Positions 11,666-19,357 of a DNA stretch of 64,000 bases are shown here, piece by piece (positions within the stretch are counted from its first letter, which is position 1; each line of letters starts with the position of its first letter). Origin of the DNA: Streptomyces dengpaensis (GTDB taxonomy: Bacteria; Actinomycetota; Actinomycetes; Streptomycetales; Streptomycetaceae); the NCBI RefSeq assembly GCF_002946835.1, contig NZ_CP026652.1, forward strand, positions 7,874,001-7,938,000, in the 5' to 3' direction. The notes under the pieces were generated by a model. That model was not told the origin of the DNA, searched no databases, and saw nothing but the letters and a program-made list of their open reading frames with translations. The position numbers were made by a program, and so were the translations under genes.

Positions 11666-12007
11666 GTGTCCGTTCCGCTGTACCAGGCCCAGGCCGAGTT
11701 CTTCCGAATGCTGGGGCATCCCGTACGGATACGGGTGCTGGAGCTGCTGCAGGACGGACCGATGCCGGTGCGGGACCTGCTCGCCGCCATCGAGGTGGAG
11801 CCCTCCAGCCTGTCGCAGCAGCTGGCGGTGCTGCGCCGCTCGGGGATCGTCACCTCCGCTCGCGAGGGCTCGACCGTCGTCTACGAGCTTGCCGACGGGG
11901 ACGTGGCCGACCTGATGAAGGCCGCACGGCGGATCCTGACCGAGATGCTGGCCGGGCAGGGCAAACTGCTCGCCGAGCTGCGGGAAGCGGAGGTCGCCGC
12001 CCGATGA
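11666..12007 (+). CDS. ArsR-family transcriptional regulator (Cys-free)
   Basis: A 113-residue winged-helix repressor starting VSVPLYQAQAEFF. The recognition helix region is VEPSSLSQQLAVLRRSG, and GSTVVYELAD forms the wing. It has no cysteine, so it is not a Cys-coordinated metal or thiol sensor of the classic ArsR type. GTG 11666 is chosen because the second ArsR (15111) starts at the same conserved position. The stop overlaps the SulP start by ATGA. It probably represses its own operon through the site at 11550-11569. Confidence 0.87.
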   Translation: MSVPLYQAQAEFFRMLGHPVRIRVLELLQDGPMPVRDLLAAIEVEPSSLSQQLAVLRRSGIVTSAREGSTVVYELADGDVADLMKAARRILTEMLAGQGKLLAELREAEVAAR

Positions 12008-13728
12008 CCTCGCAGATCAGCCGGGTCTGGGCCCGGATCGCGGAGCTGCTGCCTGCCCGCGCCGACCTGACGGAGATGCGCCGCGACCCACGTCGGAACG
12101 TGCTGGCCGGGCTGACCGTGGCCGTCGTGGCGTTGCCGCTCGCCCTCGGCTTCGGCGTCTCCTCCGGACTGGGCGCGGAGGCGGGCCTGGCGACCGCGGT
12201 GGTCGCGGGTGTGCTCGCCGCGCTCTTCGGGGGATCGAACCTGCAGGTGTCGGGGCCGACCGGCGCGATGACAGTGGTCCTTGTCCCGATCGTGGGCGAG
12301 TACGGGACGACCGGCGTCCTCACGGTCGGTTTGATGGCCGGCGTCATACTCATCGCCCTCGCCGCGCTCAAGGCCGGGCGCTACATGCAGTACGTCCCCG
12401 CGCCCGTAGTTGAGGGCTTCACACTGGGCATCGCCTGCGTGATCGGCCTGCAGCAGGTCCCGAATGCGCTCGGCCTGCCCAAGCCCGAGGGCGACCGGGT
12501 GCTGGTGGTGACCTGGCGGGCGATCGAAGAGTTCGCCAAGTCCCCGAACTGGACCGCCGTCGGCTTCGCGGTCGCGGTGGCCGCCGTCATGCTGGTCGGG
12601 GCACGGTGGCGGCCGACCGTTCCGTTCTCCATCCTGGCCGTGATCGCCGCGACGGTGGTCGCGCAGGCCGCCGGTCTGGACGCCGCCAAGCCGATCGGAG
12701 CCCTGCCTTCCGGTCTCCCTGCACCCTCCCTCTCCTTCCTCGACCTCGGCTCGTTGGGCAGCCTGCTCGCCCCGGCGGTGGCGGTCGCCGCCCTGGCCGC
12801 CTTGGAGTCCCTGCTGTCCGCCTCGGTTGCCGATGGCATGACGGTCGGCCAGCAGCACGACCCCAACCGCGAGTTGTTCGGCCAGGGCATCGCCAACATC
12901 GCTGCCCCGCTGTTCGGCGGGGTACCGGCGACCGGCGCGATCGCCCGCACCGCGGTCAACGTCCGGACGGGCGCGAGCTCCCGGCTCGCCGCCCTCACCC
13001 ACGCCGCGATCCTCGCCGTGATCGTCTTCGCGACGGCACCCCTGGTGTCGAAGATCCCGCTCGCCGCGCTGGCGGGCGTGCTGCTGGCCACCGCGGTCCG
13101 CATGGTCGAGGTCGGCTCGCTGCGGGCGATGGCGAGGGCGACCCGCTCCGACGCGCTGATCCTCGTCCTCACCGCCGTCGCGACCCTGGCCCTGGACCTC
13201 GTGTACGCCGTCATCATCGGCCTGGCCGTCGCGGGTGCCCTCGCGCTGCGCGCCGTCGCCAAAGAGGCCCGCTTCGACCAGGTGCCGCTCGACCGAGGTG
13301 ACCACAGCGCTGAGGAACACGCCCTGCTGGCCGAGCACATCGTCGCGTACCGCATCGACGGGCCGCTGTTCTTCGCCGCCGCCCACCGCTTCCTGCTGGA
13401 ACTGACCGAGGTCACCGACGTCCGCGTCGTGATCCTGCGCATGTCACGAGTGTCGACGATGGACGCCACCGGCGCTCTCGTCCTGAAGGACGCGGTGGAA
13501 AAGCTGCGACGCCGTGGCATCGTCGTCCTCTCCTCCGGGATACGCCCCGGCCAGCGCCAGGTCCTGGACTCGGTCGGCGCGCTGGACCTGCTGCGTCACC
13601 AGGGCCGGGAGTACGCCACCACCCCCGAGGCGATCCGGGCCGCCCGCGACCACCTGGAGACAGCCGGAGTCCTACCCACTCTTCCCGCACAGAAGCCCCG
13701 AACCTCCAGCGAGGAAGCCCTCCGATGA
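12004..13728 (+). CDS. SulP-family anion transporter with STAS domain
   Basis: A 574-residue membrane protein of the SLC26/SulP family. The transmembrane core spans roughly residues 30-420, with conserved PLALGFGVSSG near residue 41 and a GPTGAMTVVLVPI segment near residue 80. A cytoplasmic STAS domain follows (about 440-545, with MSRVSTMDATGALVLKD). SulP proteins move sulfate, bicarbonate or other anions; the substrate cannot be read from sequence alone. It overlaps ArsR upstream and the PPOX gene downstream by 4 bp each, so all are likely cotranscribed and coupled. Confidence 0.9.
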   Translation: MTSQISRVWARIAELLPARADLTEMRRDPRRNVLAGLTVAVVALPLALGFGVSSGLGAEAGLATAVVAGVLAALFGGSNLQVSGPTGAMTVVLVPIVGEYGTTGVLTVGLMAGVILIALAALKAGRYMQYVPAPVVEGFTLGIACVIGLQQVPNALGLPKPEGDRVLVVTWRAIEEFAKSPNWTAVGFAVAVAAVMLVGARWRPTVPFSILAVIAATVVAQAAGLDAAKPIGALPSGLPAPSLSFLDLGSLGSLLAPAVAVAALAALESLLSASVADGMTVGQQHDPNRELFGQGIANIAAPLFGGVPATGAIARTAVNVRTGASSRLAALTHAAILAVIVFATAPLVSKIPLAALAGVLLATAVRMVEVGSLRAMARATRSDALILVLTAVATLALDLVYAVIIGLAVAGALALRAVAKEARFDQVPLDRGDHSAEEHALLAEHIVAYRIDGPLFFAAAHRFLLELTEVTDVRVVILRMSRVSTMDATGALVLKDAVEKLRRRGIVVLSSGIRPGQRQVLDSVGALDLLRHQGREYATTPEAIRAARDHLETAGVLPTLPAQKPRTSSEEALR

Positions 13729-14132
13729 GCACTCCCCCCGCTCCCCTCCGTATGGTCGAAGTCTCCGGCGCGGAGGCCCTGTGGCTGTTGGAAGGCAGCA
13801 GTTTGGGCCGGCTGGTGTACGTGCAGCGGGATCTGACCGTGGTGCGGCCGGCCCGGCACGTGTGGGAGTACGGCCGCCTGGTCGTCCGTACTCCGGCCCC
13901 GGCCGCGGCGGTGCCCGCGACGGCGACGTACCACGTGGACGAGATCCGCGCCGTGCCCGGCACCGGCTGGACGGTCACCGTCTCCGGACCGGCCGAGGTG
14001 ATCACGGACCCCGACGAGGCCGCCCACTACCGGCGCACCCTGACCGGCTGGACCCACGGCCCGCACGACACCCTGCTGCGCCTGCACCCCAAGACCGTCG
14101 CCGGTTTCCGCCTCGCCCGCGCGGAGGCGTGA
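13725..14132 (+). CDS. Pyridoxamine 5'-phosphate oxidase-like flavin/F420-type protein
   Basis: A 135-residue split-barrel protein of the PPOX-like superfamily. The N-terminal EALWLLEGSSLGRLVYV and the following strand RPARHVWEYGRLVVRT match small actinomycete members. These bind FMN, F420 or haem, and many have no known substrate. It is translationally coupled to SulP (ATGA overlap) and 3 bp ahead of the HATPase gene. Function beyond cofactor binding is not claimed. Confidence 0.72.
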   Translation: MSTPPAPLRMVEVSGAEALWLLEGSSLGRLVYVQRDLTVVRPARHVWEYGRLVVRTPAPAAAVPATATYHVDEIRAVPGTGWTVTVSGPAEVITDPDEAAHYRRTLTGWTHGPHDTLLRLHPKTVAGFRLARAEA

Positions 14133-14135
14133 GTG

Positions 14136-14555
14136 ATGTCCACACAGCTCGAAGCTCTGCCCCACCGGCACGTGCTCACGCTGCCCACCGAACCGTCCGC
14201 CGTACGGATGGCCCGCGAGGCGGCAGAGCTGGCCCTGGTCGAGTGGGGGATCGGGTTGCGTCACCCCACGGTGGACCCGGCCCTGCTCATCCTTGCCGAG
14301 CTGGTCACCAACAGCGTCCGGCACGCCGCCGTCCTCTCCCCGCAGGTGACCGTGATCTACGCGGCGGGCTCGGACTGCCTGGCCTTCGCCGTCCATGACC
14401 GCCACCCCTACCAGCCTCTGCTATCCGGGGCGGTGACCGGCACCGGCGGCATCGCCACCGTCATGGAGGTCGTCCTCGCCCTGGGAGGCACGGCGGTGGT
14501 TCGCGCGGATGCCGACGGCCGGGGCAAGAGCATCTGGATCACCCTCCCCCTCTGA
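14136..14555 (+). CDS. Anti-sigma-factor-like HATPase protein
   Basis: A 139-residue protein of the HATPase_c_2 (RsbW/SpoIIAB-like) family. The N-box reads LAELVTNSVRHA, the G1 region HDRHPYQP and a later glycine-rich TGTGGIATV are present. Such single-domain proteins bind a sigma factor and are released by a STAS antagonist. A STAS gene follows 48 bp downstream but carries an in-frame stop (14604). In Streptomyces many orphan copies exist, so the sigma target is unknown. Confidence 0.82.
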   Translation: MSTQLEALPHRHVLTLPTEPSAVRMAREAAELALVEWGIGLRHPTVDPALLILAELVTNSVRHAAVLSPQVTVIYAAGSDCLAFAVHDRHPYQPLLSGAVTGTGGIATVMEVVLALGGTAVVRADADGRGKSIWITLPL

Positions 14556-14603
14556 CCGGTCGCCACGTCTCCTGCCGACGCCCGCACAAGGAAGTACACC
14601 ATC

Positions 14604-14911
14604 ATGACCATCGACGGGCGCTACACCGTCGAGGAGAACCTCGGCATTCTCTCCGTCTCCGGATTCCTCGGCCCGGACGCGGTTCGCCGTTTCACGGGCG
14701 CGGTCGGCTGGGCCCTGGCCCGCGGCACCGGACCGGTTGTCGTCGATCTGGCCGACCTGCGCAGCTGATCGGCCGAGGGACAGGTGGCGATCGCTGAAGC
14801 CGCGCGCCGTCTGACGGAGGCGGGGCGCAGCCTGGAGCTGGCCGCCATCCCCGCCGACGGCTCCCTCGTCCCGATCGGCGAGCGGGGTGATCCTCACGCA
14901 ATCCTCCTCAC
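14604..14911 (+). pseudogene. STAS anti-anti-sigma gene with in-frame TGA
   Basis: The frame starts MTIDGRYTVEENLGIL and reads through a good STAS core (TGPVVVDLADLRS). It then meets TGA at 14766-14768 (codon 55). The same frame continues with SAEGQVAIAEAARRL and RSLELAAIP, the expected second half of the STAS fold. A single TGG (Trp) to TGA change explains it. The C-terminus runs into the palindrome at 14912. As read, only a 54-residue stub is made, so the antagonist of the adjacent HATPase is probably lost. A sequencing error is the alternative. Confidence 0.75.
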
Positions 14912-14953
14912 AGGACCTCAGGAATTGCTAACATTAGCAATTCCTGAGGTCCT
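14912..14953 (+). promoter_or_regulatory. 42-bp near-perfect palindrome, operator of the second ArsR
   Basis: Two perfectly complementary 20-bp arms (14912-14931 and 14934-14953) flank CA. The core, at 14923-14942, is AATTGC-TAACATTA-GCAATT, the same half-sites and 8-bp spacing as the operator at 11550. It lies 158 bp upstream of the ArsR start. The long arms beyond the core could also form a strong RNA hairpin. Confidence 0.75.
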
Positions 14954-15110
14954 CATCGCTGGATTCGGCGGCCCGGTTCCTTGGCGCGGGTTCGGTGCTG
15001 CCGGAGCCGCAGGCGAGGATGGGCCGCATGTGCTTGACGAATGGGTGGATGCGATGCGCCGAGGCCCGGCCGGCGGGGCCATGCTGCTGTACCGGGAAGG
15101 GGGTGACGCG

Positions 15111-15461
15111 GTGAGTACGCCGCTGTACCAACTGAAGGCCGAGTTCTTCAAGACGCTCGGCCACCCGGCGCGCATCCGGGTCTTGGAGCTGCTGAGTGAG
15201 CGTGAGCACGCGGTCGCGGAGATGCTGCCCGAGGTGGGCATCGAGCCCGCGCATCTGTCGCAGCAGCTCGCGGTGCTGCGCCGGGCGAACCTGGTGGTGA
15301 CCCGCAAAGAGGGCTCGACCGTGTATTACTCGCTGACCAGCCCGCACGTCGCGGAACTCCTCCGGGTCGCCCGCACCATCCTCTCCGGCGTGCTGGCCGG
15401 CCAGGCCGAGCTGCTCGCCGACCTGCAGGCCGCGCAGGGGGAGGCAAAGCCGCCGTCGTAG
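15111..15461 (+). CDS. ArsR-family transcriptional regulator (Cys-free, second copy)
   Basis: A 116-residue winged-helix protein starting VSTPLYQLKAEFF. The recognition region IEPAHLSQQLAVLRRANL is nearly that of the first ArsR (11666). It also lacks cysteine. GTG 15111 has GGAAGGGGG 8 nt upstream. The open frame extends upstream into the STAS remnant but does not belong to this gene. Only hydrogenase-4-like scraps follow, so its old target operon may be gone; it could still bind both AATTGC-N8-GCAATT sites. Confidence 0.87.
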   Translation: MSTPLYQLKAEFFKTLGHPARIRVLELLSEREHAVAEMLPEVGIEPAHLSQQLAVLRRANLVVTRKEGSTVYYSLTSPHVAELLRVARTILSGVLAGQAELLADLQAAQGEAKPPS

Positions 15462-15559
15462 TGACTTCCGTCGACCGGCGGCCGCCTCCCGAGAGATGGA
15501 CAGCGCTCTGCGGGAGCGGGAGGCGGCCGCCTTCACCAGAATTCTCCATAAGGGCAAAC

Positions 15560-15691
15560 ATGGCGGAGCCGCTGCGGCGCACGGTGGCCGCGATGAGCGA
15601 GCCCCGTCTGGTGGTCGCGGTGGGGGACTGCGCGATCAACTGCGGTGAGTTCGCGGGTGGGTACGGCGTCGAGGGCGCCGTTGCCGATGTA
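15560..15691 (+). pseudogene. NuoB/HyfI-like [4Fe-4S] subunit fragment
   Basis: The frame reads MAEPLRRTVAAMSEPRLVV and VAVGDCAINCG. This is the central part of the NADH-quinone-oxidoreductase 20-kDa / hydrogenase-4 small subunit family, including one of its cluster cysteines. The rest of the protein on both sides is missing. The frame is abruptly replaced near 15690 by a different gene fragment. Confidence 0.6.
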
Positions 15692-15950
15692 CGCGGCGTT
15701 CAAGGCCCTGCTGTTCTGCGCCGCTGGGTCGGTGCTGAGGGCGACCGGCCTGCGGGACCTCGACCGGCTGGGCGGGCTGCGGGCGCGTATGCCGGCCACC
15801 GCCGGGCTGTTCGCGGTCGCCGCACTCGGGGCCGTGGCACTGCCGCCCGGCAGCGGGTTCCTGCCTGTGGCGTTGGCGGACACGATCGTCCCGGACTTCC
15901 CGCTGACCAACAAGAGCTTCAACCTGTCCTACGCGGGCAACGACCTGTGA
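15684..15950 (+). pseudogene. HyfB/NuoL-like membrane subunit fragment
   Basis: A new frame begins MYAAFKALLFCAAGSVL, then RDLDRLGGLRARMPAT and a hydrophobic helix ending in ALPPGSGF. This is the proton-translocating subunit family of hydrogenase-4 and complex I, where K in FKALLF lies in a membrane helix. After LPVALA the frame continues with DTIVPDFPLTNKSF and a stop at 15950. That tail does not look like HyfB and may be a third, unrelated piece. Confidence 0.55.
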
Positions 15951-16147
15951 CGGTGGGCAACCGTCCGGCGTGCGTTACAAGTCGCCCTGGACGAGGGGGC
16001 GGCACGTCATCTGCCCGGCCGTCGGCCCGATGTTTCACCCGTCACGGTGTGCGGTGCAGGCGGCTTGATGCCTTGCGGTCCCGGAGCGGCAGCACGGGCG
16101 AGCGCCGGATTACCGATGAGGCCCTTGCCTTCGGCAGGATGGGCGCC

Positions 16148-16681
16148 ATGACCGAAATCCACACTCCCCGCCTTCTTCTCCGTCGCTGGCATGACGACGA
16201 CCTCGCGCCGATGGCGGACATCAACGCCGACCCGCGGGTCATGCGCTGGATCGACGACGGCTCGGTACGCGACCTGGACCACACGGCAGAGGCCATCGAG
16301 CGGTGGGAGGAGGAGTGGGACGAGGAAGGCTTCGGACTCTTCGCCGTCGAGCTGCTGGCCTCGGGTGAACTGGCCGGCTTCACGGGTCTGTCCGTGCCCG
16401 AGTTCCTGCCGGAGGTACTGCCCGCCGTGGCCATCAGCTGGCGGCTCGGCTCACAGTTCTGGGGCCAGGGATATGCGTCCGAAGCCGCCCACGCCACACT
16501 GGAGTTCGCACTCCAGGACCGCGGTCTCGACCGCGTCATCAGCATCCACCGGGTGGGTGACGACGCCTCCGAGAACGTCATCCGCAAGCTCGGCATGGTG
16601 CCTGAGCGAGAGGCGACGCACCCGGTGTACGGCTATCCGCTGCGCGTTCACACCATCGATCTCACCGAGTTCCAGGCATGA
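16148..16681 (+). CDS. GNAT N-acetyltransferase, RimJ/RimL-like
   Basis: A 177-residue acetyltransferase of the Acetyltransf_3 type. It opens with TPRLLLRRWHDDDLAPMA. The acetyl-CoA-binding loop reads WGQGYASEAAHATLEFAL near residues 105-122, and ENVIRKLGM is the usual second motif. Substrates in this family range from ribosomal proteins to small amines or antibiotics; none is indicated here. ATG 16148 gives the family-typical N-terminus (an in-frame ATG 9 bp upstream is also possible). It stands alone. Confidence 0.87.
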   Translation: MTEIHTPRLLLRRWHDDDLAPMADINADPRVMRWIDDGSVRDLDHTAEAIERWEEEWDEEGFGLFAVELLASGELAGFTGLSVPEFLPEVLPAVAISWRLGSQFWGQGYASEAAHATLEFALQDRGLDRVISIHRVGDDASENVIRKLGMVPEREATHPVYGYPLRVHTIDLTEFQA

Positions 16682-17319
16682 ACCGGCTGCACCATCGATG
16701 ACCACAAGACAGCCGACCGCTGTCCATACGCCCTCGTCACGGAGCGGACACCCAGGCAAAGGATGTTACATTCCCGTCGCTGACCTGCGCTTTTACGGAA
16801 CTGCGGCCAGAGCCGTTTTCGGTGAGCGGCATCACCGAGGCTTCGGCCACTGCCGCCTGGCATACGACGAGTTCAGGTTCAACCCGAGGCCGATCCACAG
16901 ACATCCGGTCTCGAGCATTGCTCCTGAGGAGGACCAGGCACCCGGAGTATCCCGGTCTGCTTGAGCAGATCTACCGGAACTATCAGTCCGAAGTACTGCC
17001 TGGAAGCCCACGAGGACGACCTCTGCCCGGGGTTCATGACGATCCGGAAGGCCAACGGCCGTCCCCACGCCTTGCACATGTCGAAGGGGGAGCGCAACGA
17101 GACCGAGGCCGAAAGCGATCTCCACAGGCACTCAGGGGGTACACCGCCAAGGTGGCCGTGAGGGAAGGACTCCGGGCGACTCAGGAGCATCGACCCAGGC
17201 GCGGCAAGCGTCGTACGGACGTGACGGCGGAGGGCGGCGGAGGGCGGCGGAGGGCGGCGGAGGGCGGTGGAGGGCGGCCAGGGCGATTGCAAAGTCTCGT
17301 GATCTTGGGTTGCCGCTGG
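16682..17319. other. Gene-poor stretch with possible degraded coding scraps
   Basis: No intact gene is supported. Near 17000-17110 a plus-strand frame reads EAHEDDLCPGFMTIRKANGR and then PHALHMSKGERNE, which looks protein-like but belongs to nothing I recognise with confidence. A 10-bp repeat follows at 17226. The stretch sits between the GNAT and another scrap, and looks decayed. Confidence 0.45.
17226..17280. repeat. 10-bp tandem repeat tract
   Basis: AGGGCGGCGG is repeated about five times head to tail, with one C-to-T variant unit. It is low-complexity GC-rich DNA in a gene-poor area. Confidence 0.8.
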
Positions 17320-17540
17320 TCAGTTGAGCCCGAGGAGGTCCAGTGGCCGTTCGAAGGGACGGAAGGACATCTCTCGCAGGGCGGTGGCGACCCTGACCTC
17401 GGACTTCACGAGATCGCTGCCAGAACCATCTTTGAGAAGCGCCAACATCGACCGGGTGGTGGCAGTACGCCTCTGTTCGGCCGTGAGTTGCTGGGCGCGG
17501 TGGCGGGCCTGAGGTGGTCTTCGGACTATTCACGGCATAG
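17320..17540 (-). pseudogene. C-terminal fragment of an unrecognised protein
   Basis: The minus strand encodes about 70 residues, from just after a stop near 17540 to a TGA at 17320-17322. It includes HRAQQLTAEQRRTATTRSM, then SEVRVATALREMSFRPF and ends ERPLDLLGLN. The amphipathic pattern and ordered ending look like real coding sequence, but there is no start codon with an RBS. I cannot name the family. Confidence 0.3.
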
Positions 17541-17552
17541 CCGGCACGCACA

Positions 17553-18146
17553 TCAACCGAGTGCGCGGTGTGCGTTTGTCATGCGTCCTGTGATGGTGAG
17601 AACCCTTGTGAAGGGTGCGGTGTTGGGGCCAGGGTCGGAGACTTCGGCGAAGTGCCCGGTGGAACTGAGGCCTGGAGAGAAAGGGACCAGCCACTCCAGC
17701 GCCGCGAGGGCCAGTTCCGGGTCGGGTGTGAAGTCCGCGCCGATGGCCTGGGCCAGATCCCAGGCATGGACGCACACATCGCCCCACCGGATGAGGGTGA
17801 GGGAGTCGCCGGTCATCTCGCCGAGCGACGAGTGGTGTGCCGTGCGTTCCAGCACTCCTGGTGCCTCGACTGCGGCCTGCGCTTTCGATGCCCACAGACG
17901 GCATGTGTCTGCCACCTCGTCGTCCGAGCCCGCGGCCGCGGGCTCGGACGCGGACATGTCGGGGTGGAGCGCACGGACCAAGGCGATGTGGCCTCTGGTC
18001 ACGTGTTGGACCAGATCGCGGATGTTCCATTCGGTGCAGGGAGTGGGAAGCTCCCAGCCCTCGTCCGGTATCCGGCTGAGGAATTCGCCGAAGTAGCCGT
18101 TGACGATCCGCAGTGCTTGCCGGTTGTCCAGGGGTCTGGTGTGCAT
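17553..18146 (-). CDS. TIGR03086-type DinB/MDMPI-fold protein
   Basis: A 197-residue protein of the maleylpyruvate-isomerase-N-like, metal-binding fold. Typical pieces are PTPCTEWNIRDLVQHVTRG near residue 35 and WDLAQAIGADFTPDP in the later half, with His residues placed for a metal. These proteins are widespread in actinomycetes and mostly uncharacterised; some use mycothiol. The last 15 residues do not match the usual ending of the family, so a late frameshift is possible. ATG 18146 gives the expected N-terminus; the longer frame upstream includes transposase-like scrap. Confidence 0.72.
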   Translation of the reverse strand: MHTRPLDNRQALRIVNGYFGEFLSRIPDEGWELPTPCTEWNIRDLVQHVTRGHIALVRALHPDMSASEPAAAGSDDEVADTCRLWASKAQAAVEAPGVLERTAHHSSLGEMTGDSLTLIRWGDVCVHAWDLAQAIGADFTPDPELALAALEWLVPFSPGLSSTGHFAEVSDPGPNTAPFTRVLTITGRMTNAHRALG

Positions 18147-18505
18147 TGCTGCACTGTAGTAGGCCCAGCCGACCAAGAACATCGCAGCTTGCGCGCACGC
18201 GCACTGCGGTGCTTCCCCCGGCTCCCGGCCGCACTGGAGCCGGGCACAGGCGGAGGGCCGAGCTCGCAATCGATGAACGTTTCGCGGTCCATGTTGCGGC
18301 GGGCCTTGGCCCATTCGTCGTTCTGCACGGCCAGGACAGCGCCGACCAGTTGGACCCGCGCGTGCGGCCTCCTGCCGTGCCGGGGTCGTGTGACAGGTGT
18401 GGCACAGCTCAGCCACGTGATCGTCAACCGCTGGTCACTGTATGGAAGTTGCTGCGTAGCATCCTGGCCGACGCATGGTGAACAGGTGATCTCAGGAGGC
18501 TTGTG
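18147..18505. other. Gene-free stretch holding a transposase scrap
   Basis: Between the TIGR03086-type gene and the lipoprotein. Apart from the IS256-like fragment at 18263-18355, I see no gene. It probably also holds the two divergent promoters. Confidence 0.55.
18263..18355 (-). mobile_element. IS256-type (mutator) transposase C-terminal scrap
   Basis: The minus strand encodes VQLVGAVLAVQNDEWAKARR followed by NMDRETF. This resembles the conserved end of IS256-family transposases (LIGAVL.EQ.DEW...RRYM). Only about 30 residues remain and no ends of the element are visible. Confidence 0.5.
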
Positions 18506-19357
18506 ATGGGGAACGGGGGACCGGTGCGCCTTGGCTGTGCGGTCGCGGTGTGCGGGTTACTGCTGGCGGGCTGCACCTCAGGTGGAGCCGAATCGTCCGG
18601 ATCGACTGCTCCGCAGAAGGCCGGTGTCACGGGAACCGCCTCCCCGTCGCCGACCGCCGTCGTCGACACCGACCCGGCCAAACTCCCGACGTCCGCGGCC
18701 CAGGCCGCTGCCCTGGTCCGGGAGGTCCTTGCGAAACCTTCCGAGTTCGGCCCGGACACTGTCCGCCGGGATCCGTACGAAAGCGACCCCCAGCTGTGGG
18801 CGGTTCTCGGGGACGACTGTGTCTGGCATCAGCAGGCACTCCCGAAGGACGTCCTCGCCACCCTGACCCGCTCCTACGAGATACCGACGTACGGCAAAAA
18901 GGGCCCGCTGCGGCTGAGCGCCGTCGTCACGGTGCACCGCACCCCCGAGCAGGCCGACTGGGAGAACGCCGAGGTCCTGGAGGAGATGATGCGCTGCCCC
19001 GCGCAGCAACTGCGCTCCGACGAGAGGGTCACGAAACTGAACGACATCCCGTTCTCCCTCGGTGAGGCCGGGAACGAGTCCGCCGACGACTCCCTCACGG
19101 AGACCGGCAAGTACACGAGCGCCGAAGTCGGCGGCCCCCACGAGTACGTCTGGCGGCAGACCCGCATCGGCCAGTTCACCCTCGCCGTCTCCGCCGAGGG
19201 CTCCAAGGGCTGGTCCCAGGCAGACCTGTTCGACCGGCTGCGGGATCCGCACGTCAGCATGGGGTCCAGGCTCAGACTCGCGATCGAGCGGGATACGCCC
19301 ACCGCGGCCGTCTCGGCCTCCGCGTCACAGTCCGCCGGCACGAAGGGCGACCGCTGA
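18506..19357 (+). CDS. Secreted lipoprotein, partner of the kinase-receptor genes
   Basis: A 283-residue lipoprotein; the signal ends LLLAGC, with Cys23 lipidated. A Ser/Thr/Pro-rich linker follows, then a domain that I do not recognise (about residues 55-265), rich in charged residues. ATG 18506 is chosen because AGGAGG lies 6 nt upstream. Its TGA overlaps the ATG of the kinase-receptor gene (TGATG), so the three genes 18506-23678 form one coupled operon. It may present a ligand to, or modulate, the extracellular domains of the kinases. That role is inferred. Confidence 0.72.
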   Translation: MGNGGPVRLGCAVAVCGLLLAGCTSGGAESSGSTAPQKAGVTGTASPSPTAVVDTDPAKLPTSAAQAAALVREVLAKPSEFGPDTVRRDPYESDPQLWAVLGDDCVWHQQALPKDVLATLTRSYEIPTYGKKGPLRLSAVVTVHRTPEQADWENAEVLEEMMRCPAQQLRSDERVTKLNDIPFSLGEAGNESADDSLTETGKYTSAEVGGPHEYVWRQTRIGQFTLAVSAEGSKGWSQADLFDRLRDPHVSMGSRLRLAIERDTPTAAVSASASQSAGTKGDR

